From assembly GCA_963995505.1 (NCBI GenBank), contig OZ023184.1, positions 14,692,228-14,756,227 on the forward strand: a DNA stretch of 64,000 nt, given 5' to 3'. A program made the position numbers and the translations under genes. Position 1 is the stretch's first letter, and each line of letters starts with the position of its first letter. Shown here piece by piece: positions 55,130 through 64,000 of this stretch. This DNA comes from Hypericum androsaemum. Lineage: Eukaryota > Streptophyta > Magnoliopsida > Malpighiales > Hypericaceae. The notes under the pieces are model-generated. The model saw nothing but the letters and a program-made list of their open reading frames with translations, did not search any database and had not been told where the DNA came from.

Positions 55130-56481
55130 GGAAAAACTTCACTTAGGTATCTTGTAGTATCATAGATTTTCACTTAGATACCATGTAGTTTAAAATGCAT
55201 AGAACGAGTCTAACTTATTTTAACTTTTATCGAAAAAAAGTCCCGGTCAGCCCGAGCAGCTGCTCGCAATTTTATTTTTGAAACGATGCAGTTTGATTTT
55301 CTACGTGGCTAATACATGGCAAGTGATTGGTTTAAATATACGATTACGTGTCATATGATAAATTACTATTTTGGTCCCAAATTTATTTCTATATTTTAAA
55401 CCCATCGTCTATCCCATTTTAAACCCATCACCAAAAATCCATCATCTTCCCCAAAAATTGGTTCCCTTTTTCATCTTTTCCCAATTAAAACCCATCACCC
55501 AAAATCCTAATCCAATCAAAACACATTTGAGCACATCTTTTCCTTGCAAGAACCGAACCCAGCTGGCCAAAGACAAGGGCTTGCACCAACTCAACAACCA
55601 ATTCACCCAAAAACACACTTTAAATTACTAATCAACTCCTTTTAAGTAACTAATTAAATAAAATTAAAATCTGAGAGCCTTGATAAAAATGGGTCTGCGC
55701 TCGCCGAACCCTAGGCATCATTGCTTCTTGCAAGGAGAAAATGGTCAAAGGAGGTATGGAAGATTCAACGGAGGGGACGCCGGTACCACATGCCTCCTCG
55801 TTTCTGACCAAAAACTAGATCCGGCAGGCCACTTTATCAAGGCCCAGGTGATGGAGGAACGATCCCAGCGGTGGCGAACCTTGAGCTCATCACAGGGTTT
55901 TCCCCATCGTCCTCACCGCTCCCTTTGCGACGACCCACCACCGCCATCGCCAACAAACACCCCGCTGCCAAGTGGAGCCCTCTTCGTGGTGGCGACGGCG
56001 GATGTTTGTTGGCGGTGACGACGGCGGGGTGTTTGTTGGCGATGGTTATTAGGAGGTTGTTTTTTGTTGTGGGGTTATTCAATTAATGGTGATTTTGGAC
56101 GGGTTATTCAATTCAATTAATGGAGATGGTGGAGCGAAGTGAATGTCAGTTAATGGAGATAAAGAAGGAAGAAGGGAGAACAGTAGGCTGAGAGGAGAGA
56201 TAGTGAGTTTTTTGAAAACTTATAAACAAATGGGGTACTATAATGGTAATTTACCATTTGCCATGTCATTAAAATTCATCCCATGGACCGACGATGTGGT
56301 AGTCCACGTCATCGAGGGAACTGCGTCGTTTTGGAATAAAATCGCTAGCAGCTACCCGGGCTGACCAGGACTTGTTTTTGATAAAAGTTGAAATAAGTTG
56401 GACCCGTTCTATGCGTTTTAAACCACATGATACCTAAGTAAAAATCTGTGATATTACAAGGTACCTAAGTGAAGTTTTTCC
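55130..56481. mobile_element. Second Mutator-like element (1,352 bp) with 9-bp duplication
   Basis: Inverted ends of over 200 bp start GGAAAAACTTCACTTAGGTA on both sides. AATAAGAAA flanks both ends exactly (55121-55129, 56482-56490). Subterminal parts also pair (AACGAGTCTAACTTATTTTA against its right-end counterpart). The interior (about 55680-56200) is GC-richer, with short open frames on both strands, none recognised. No transposase. A further fragment with similar terminal sequence is at about 60835-60960. Confidence 0.85.
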
Positions 56482-56490
56482 AATAAGAAA

Positions 56491-57924
56491 CTCCACAAAA
56501 GGAGGGAACTTTGGTTGGACGAATCCTTCCAAAGCAGAGACATCAACTCGTGACGACAGAGACAAAATAACAAGTACAATACATAACAGATTAGACCATG
56601 GGTATGTACCTGGGAGGGGATACCTCGAGGTTAGTGGGGTTAGGTATTTTGTGAACTCTTTGTACTCTTTTTTTTTTATTTATGAAGTTTTTTTTCGCCT
56701 AAAAGAAAAAGTACCTGCTTATGTAAATATAATATCCACGACACAACTACAGAAGACAACAAGATAAATACATAACATAAGGTGTGAAACTTGACAAATC
56801 ATATGGTACTAAAGTAAACTTATATTTCCAAATAATTGTATATATAAATTATGAACACTTTACGAGGAGACCTGAAAATGTATGATTTCATTATGAAAAA
56901 CCCTATAGGTTCAAATAAGGGGTGATTATAAATTGAATCTGATTCGGTTACTATTTGATCTTCAATAATTTGTTTTAAATTCAAACTATCCCATACAAAT
57001 TAAATTCGTCCTTAAAATACCAATCATAATTTTCATAATTAGAACTCGACGAAATATTATTCGAATATCCAATCGTGGTAACCCTACACTAGGACGATAG
57101 GCCTATTAAAAAAGCAGACATATCCGAGACAAAGGAGGCTCCAAATCCAATCATGCCTCGTGAATTATTTTAACTAAATGGGCTCCACTGCGACTAGTCC
57201 ATCCATGTGAATTTATTTCCCTTTATTTGCTTTTAAAAACAATTTCCCTTTATATTAATTGAAACGTCACGTAGGGTTCGCTCCCACTCAATTTTCCACC
57301 AATAAAACAGTTCCGCTTCTAAAAAAACAATAAAAGGGTTCATTTTCCTTTTGGTTTGCTAATATTATTTAGAAATCATACATTCGGGACTTTGAAGTCA
57401 GTTTAAAAAAATTTAGATTCAATTTTTACACATGAAAAAATATGTACTGCTCAATCCTAAATAACAGATTTTTTAAAAATATATTCAGATATCGAAAGTT
57501 GAACCAAACATCCTCATTCTGTCACTGAGTCTGAGTCAGTGGCCCCATCCGTTAGTTAGTTCCACCATCGCTGATGGAGTAAGCAAAGGAAGAGTGCCAT
57601 GAACGCAACCGAGACATCTGATCTGTTTACGCTTTTGTGATTCGTAAGAAAATTTGTACTATTGTCAGTTCGTGTATACTAGATTGGTACGTACAATTTT
57701 ATTATCTACAAAAAATATCGTCAAATATGTACAAGTACTGTAAATACATATTAAAACATTGCATGCAATTTAATTAGGTAAAAATAGATCATTTTTCCCC
57801 AAATATTCACCTAATTGCAAAATCGTTTTATCTAATAAGCCGAATCCAATTTCGATTTCACTGACAACTTTGGAAAAAAATCCAAAATTCCCCACCCAAA
57901 ATTGTTCTCTTAATTAAAATGAGT
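56491..57924. other. Spacer with a small TAGGGTTACC-ended repeat
   Basis: No gene. 56925-57085 looks like another member of the AT-rich family at 26640-27020: AGGGGTGATTATAAATTGAA at one end, and TAGGGTTACCACGATTGG when the other end is inverted. The rest is AT-rich. Confidence 0.45.
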
Positions 57925-58161
57925 TCATTCTCTACATAGGCTGGTTGCTATCTGGGCTGCATTTTTTGATAAGTTAACCGGCCCATCTTTTATTTTCACT
58001 GGCCCAGCATCTCCATGGGTCATGGCCTTCCGGCCCCATTTTCCCTTCTGGTTTGAGCGTATTTTTGTGGGGGCAGCATCGTCTTTTCCATTGAACCTGG
58101 ATGCTTGCGTGCTGATTCGGCGGGCACTTGGGATTGCGCTCTCGAAGCGGACATTTATCAA
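57925..58161 (-). other. Unidentified open frame, coding-like composition (78 residues)
   Basis: It is richer in GC than its surroundings and reads as a plausible basic peptide (FESAIPSARRISTQASRFNG, KWGRKAMTHGDAGPVKIKDG). I do not recognise a family. There is no promoter or intron context, so it could be an exon of an unseen gene, a retrocopy or chance. Confidence 0.25.
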
Positions 58162-58405
58162 TATAGCATCCTAATAAATGTCTGCTATATTAGTTTGACA
58201 AAAATACCACACTATTTGAACAATTAGGTTGACAAAAATACTCATAATTATTATTAAATTAGAAGTTAAAAAATAAATCAGAAAAAAATGAAAAATATTA
58301 AGAGAGTGGGAGAGTATTTTTTTTAAATCTAAAAATAATATTCGAATATTGAATATGAATTAGAAAATCTCTGTCATTTGATCAGTCATTTTTTAATCAA
58401 GTGAT

Positions 58406-58588
58406 GTGTAAGTCGATTAAATCAATTGAATTTGCATGATAAGTTTAAGAATTCCATTGAGGTCACAATGCCAGGGACTATTGATCATTTGACCACGATA
58501 GCAAACGAGAAGGCGCTGCAGGAGAAGAAGCTTTCCTCCTGGGATTCAGTGTCACATTCCGATGCTGATGCTTCCAAGTTCTCTTTCT
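58406..58588 (+). other. Unidentified coding-like stretch ending in a stop
   Basis: An open frame reads KNSIEVTMPGTIDHLTTIAN, then EKALQEKKLSSWDSVSHSDA, and ends TAA at 58586-58588. Composition looks more like a 3' terminal exon than the AT-rich surroundings do. No matching upstream exon was found and no family recognised. Confidence 0.25.
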
Positions 58589-58679
58589 AACCAGAAATTC
58601 GTAGAACAGGAATCGTGTCGAAACTCGGAACCAATTAATTACGTTACAGGAACTAGCAGATTACTCTGAGAATAATAAC

Positions 58680-58805
58680 TGACTACGAGATCAACTTGCT
58701 CTCTTATCATGTTATAATTTGTATATTTTAACACAAAATCTTAATATAACGATTCACGGTTATTTACCAACAAACCCGACACTAGAAAGTGTCATCCCAA
58801 GGACA
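58680..58805 (-). repeat. Inverted copy of the LTR/primer-site-like repeat
   Basis: On the minus strand it reads GTCCTTGGGATGACACTTTC, then TAGTGTCGGGTTTG, and ends near AACATGATAAGAGAGCAAG, as in 32580-33060. Confidence 0.5.
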
Positions 58806-59714
58806 GAGTTAGATAGAAATATAAAAAAAAATTGGTTCTCTCTCCACCGATAAAAAAAGGTGGTGTTCTCTCTCCTTTCCAAAATATCTAGATATTTTGT
58901 TCGTGGAATTTTCTTCCTCTCCTTTCTTCCTTCAGGACCCGCCGTCTACCGTTCGTGACCCATTCGTCCTCTCAGTCCTCATAATCCTCGCGCTCGCTGT
59001 CCTCAGTCTCGCCTCGTTGCCGCCTCGTCGGTCGTCCCTCGCCGTTCGAGTCGTCCTCGCCGTCCCTCAAGGTAGCCGTCTCATCACGTAGTCGCAGCTC
59101 TCCAACCCCCGTCCTCCTAGTCCTTAAGCTCGCCTTCCTTGTCGTACCTCAAGCAAGCTTTCTTGGACCTGTCAATCCTCGATCGATTCTGGGCTTCTGC
59201 TGGGCCCCTTTGAGATCGCCGATGGTCCCCAGAGGGGACGGTCGCCGCCGTTCTCCCCCCCCCCCCCCCCCCCCCCGGCCGGCTCTTCTATGTTTTTAAT
59301 TTATTTTCTTCTGCCTTTGCTTTTAATTTCTGTCGTCTGCTGTTTTTGTTCTCGAGTCACACTTGTTTGTGGCTTCGTCTAGCTTTTGTATTGTGTTTAT
59401 CTTCTTTTGCTTGGATCGACTGTTGTTCGATCCGAGATCCATTCAAATCTCGTTGCCATTCCGGTGGTTGTAGGTGAGAACCTTGTCTCGGTTGACTTTT
59501 GTCGACCTTGGCTCTCATTTGAGTGTATCTCGTATGCATTCAAATGTAACATCTCAATTTGATCATTTACTACCCATTAATGAAGGCAAGTCCACTGTCT
59601 ACAAACTCTGTAACTTACAGAATTCGTCTGTTACTCTAAATCTTCTACATATACCACGATTGCTCTTCCATTTTGTTCTCCCAACAACTTGATTTTCCTT
59701 TCGGGCAACTCAAA
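58806..59714. other. Pyrimidine-rich region upstream of chitinase pseudogene C
   Basis: A GC- and CT-rich stretch (58890-59290) contains a run of 22 C (59255-59276). It is followed by T-rich sequence that resembles a plant 5' leader or retroelement leader. Short frames here have no family character. Confidence 0.4.
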
Positions 59715-60604
<890 letters not shown>

Positions 60605-62150
60605 TTGCGTTATTATAGTGAATATATTATAAATTATGACAAAAGTTGAAGGTTGAACCGCTCAAGGTCTTCCACTAGCTTCATTGTTCACGATTCTGTA
60701 ATCACAATATTGTCTAAGTGATAAAAGAGTTAGAATCTGTTAAAAAACTTATGTCATATTTCATGAAAAAGTTATCCCTAAATTTCAACGTTTATGAAAG
60801 TCGTCGATGCAAAAAAGAATATATTGGGAAAAGTGCACTCTAATACCAAGTAGTTTAGCCATTTTGCACTTCGGTACCATGTGGATGCATAAAACGGGTC
60901 ACCTGTTTTCAATTTTTATATCTTTAGTACCATGTAGTTTAGCCATATTTCCATAAATGCATTTACACTTTCAAGACAACAATGAGTTACGGGGGTTTTG
61001 TTGGAGATATTGACTCTCATACTATGCTTCTATATTAATATCCAACTCAAGTAGAATATGATTTTGTACTACTTGGTATAAATATTCTAGGTATATATAA
61101 AATCAATCTATTTATCCAAAAAAGTCTAACTCAAAACTGTAAAGCATTTGGTTGATGAATTCTTCGCAAATACAAAAATACCCGGCACACTCGCAATGAC
61201 AAAAAAAATGGTTACTGTGAATTATTCATTGCTTCAAGACCAAAGGTATATATGGCCAAATAACCTCTGATTGTATATTAATTTAACTGACATCTTTGGA
61301 GTTAAGCTAATAACCAATTGAATGAAAGCCGAACAGAGAATGAGAAGGTTATTTCTCTTATTAAACATATAGCAACCTAGATACTCCAAACTAAAAAAAT
61401 AGTATAATGATGCAACTTATTGACTTGCACAGTGCGCATTTCCATATTCTTTGAGCTTTAATCATGCTTTTACATCAATTATTACATATGAGGAATTAAA
61501 CCATTACCTAATATCTCATTCAAATCATTAAGATAAAGAAGCTTAATTGAATACATAGGTGTTGTTTCTGATCTTGGAAGATAGGTTGGTCTTCCAAATT
61601 AAGACATATCTTAGAGAAGTATTTTAATTCTCTGCTCTATTTTTAGTGAGATGAGATGTGCAGTGTACGACAACACATCTAATTTGGAAACCATAACCTA
61701 GTTATATAAGAGAAAATTATAATTCATGTATTTCTGATTCTAGCCATAACATAACTAGAAATTTATATAATGTCTCTACACGTTAATTGTACACAAATAT
61801 TTATTCTTTATCGGATATTTTCAGGTGGGCTAAAAAAATACAACCATTTACATGATTATTTTACATATAAGTTTAATGTTAGATTAAGGATCCAACACAA
61901 ACCAGGTACCCTCTGGCTTATCTTACATAATTTCGAGGGTGCTAGAGTAATAAACACTACGGTAAAACACAGGCACGAGGCAGGCACATAATATGCATAA
62001 AGCTCCTTAGAAGGAACGAGGAATAAAGCACACAAATAAAAATCTTCCTCGTAAAGAAGTTGCAGAACCAAATCAAATCCGTCGTATATAATTTGATGGA
62101 ATTCCATAATTCAACTTCTCGCAGGTGTAACATTGGTCCGTCGTCCCACC
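60605..62150. other. Spacer between chitinases C and D
   Basis: AT-rich without supportable gene. 60835-60960 (GGGAAAAGTGCACTCTAATA ... GGTACCATGTGG) resembles the terminal region of the Mutator-like element at 55130-56481 and may be a truncated relative. Confidence 0.45.
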
Positions 62151-63716
<1,566 letters not shown>

Positions 63717-63780
63717 TTTGCAATTCAATTTGTTGATACTAATATTGCTAATCTTATGAAGGATTCGTCGCGGTAGCTGG

Positions 63781-63790
63781 TATTTTATAG
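63781..63790 (-). promoter_or_regulatory. TATA box of chitinase D
   Basis: CTATAAAATA on the minus strand lies about 65-75 bp before the ATG at 63716, good spacing for a short plant 5' leader. The remaining sequence to 64000 is upstream region with nothing else recognised. Confidence 0.6.
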
Positions 63791-64000
63791 GCGGGGAAAT
63801 AGTACCGTTTAAAAAAAGGGGACCGTAAGGAGACCTCGATTTCATCTATTATTTCGAGTTCTGATCTGTTGGACCGTTAATTAGGTCGAAAGTTTTCATA
63901 AAAAATTAGTGTATTAAATAATTATATTTAGTATTAAAATGTAAAAAAATCCTAAAGATTCTCTAATTGTATTTAAAATTTTATCATTTATAAGTATCAA

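Noticed and set aside
55680..56086. Open frames on both strands in the second Mutator-like element
   Set aside because: Pro/Thr-rich and mutually overlapping, none recognised; mentioned with the element, not called as genes.

Overview
The window is eudicot nuclear DNA: genes with GT-AG introns, long AT-rich spacers, and many plant LTR retrotransposons, hAT and Mutator-like elements. I cannot name the species from the sequence alone.

Four host gene families form a recognisable block: mitochondrial D-lactate dehydrogenase (DLD, 2379-8383, +), two CXE15-like carboxylesterases (12565-17026 and 42839-45692, both +), an intronless DYW-class PPR protein (30681-32579, -) and a GTD-binding (DUF593) MYOB7-like protein (50447-52490, +). 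From memory, their Arabidopsis counterparts are At5g06580, At5g06570, At5g06540 and At5g06560, so this looks like conserved microsynteny with the carboxylesterase duplicated. Superimposed on it are four class III (GH18) chitinase loci: an intact intronless gene (29348-30247, +), a gene with a probable GC-AG intron (62151-63716, -), and two pseudogenes (25628-26475, -; 59715-60604, +).

Mobile DNA, left to right: a broken hAT transposase with its terminal repeat (1-1992); hAT-type miniature elements, two of them inside the first carboxylesterase intron (13455-13971, 14368-15121) and one with a perfect 8-bp duplication (40495-41095); a young Copia element with three LTRs inside a single 5-bp target duplication (17667-23570); a short non-autonomous Copia derivative (23628-25594); a 2.2 kb near-palindrome (34955-37198) with a further half-copy (39655-40335); a solo LTR (46438-48077); and two Mutator-like elements with long inverted ends and perfect 9-bp duplications (53229-54315, 55130-56481), the first carrying a gene-like GC-rich core.

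The host genes do not form one pathway. DLD clears D-lactate from methylglyoxal detoxification in mitochondria; the carboxylesterases belong to the clade of the strigolactone-hydrolysing CXE15; chitinases are secreted defence or cell-wall enzymes; the PPR protein probably edits organellar RNA; the GTD-binding protein is a presumed myosin adaptor. Exon boundaries were read by eye from frame continuity, splice consensus and remembered family sequence, and have not been tested against transcripts.
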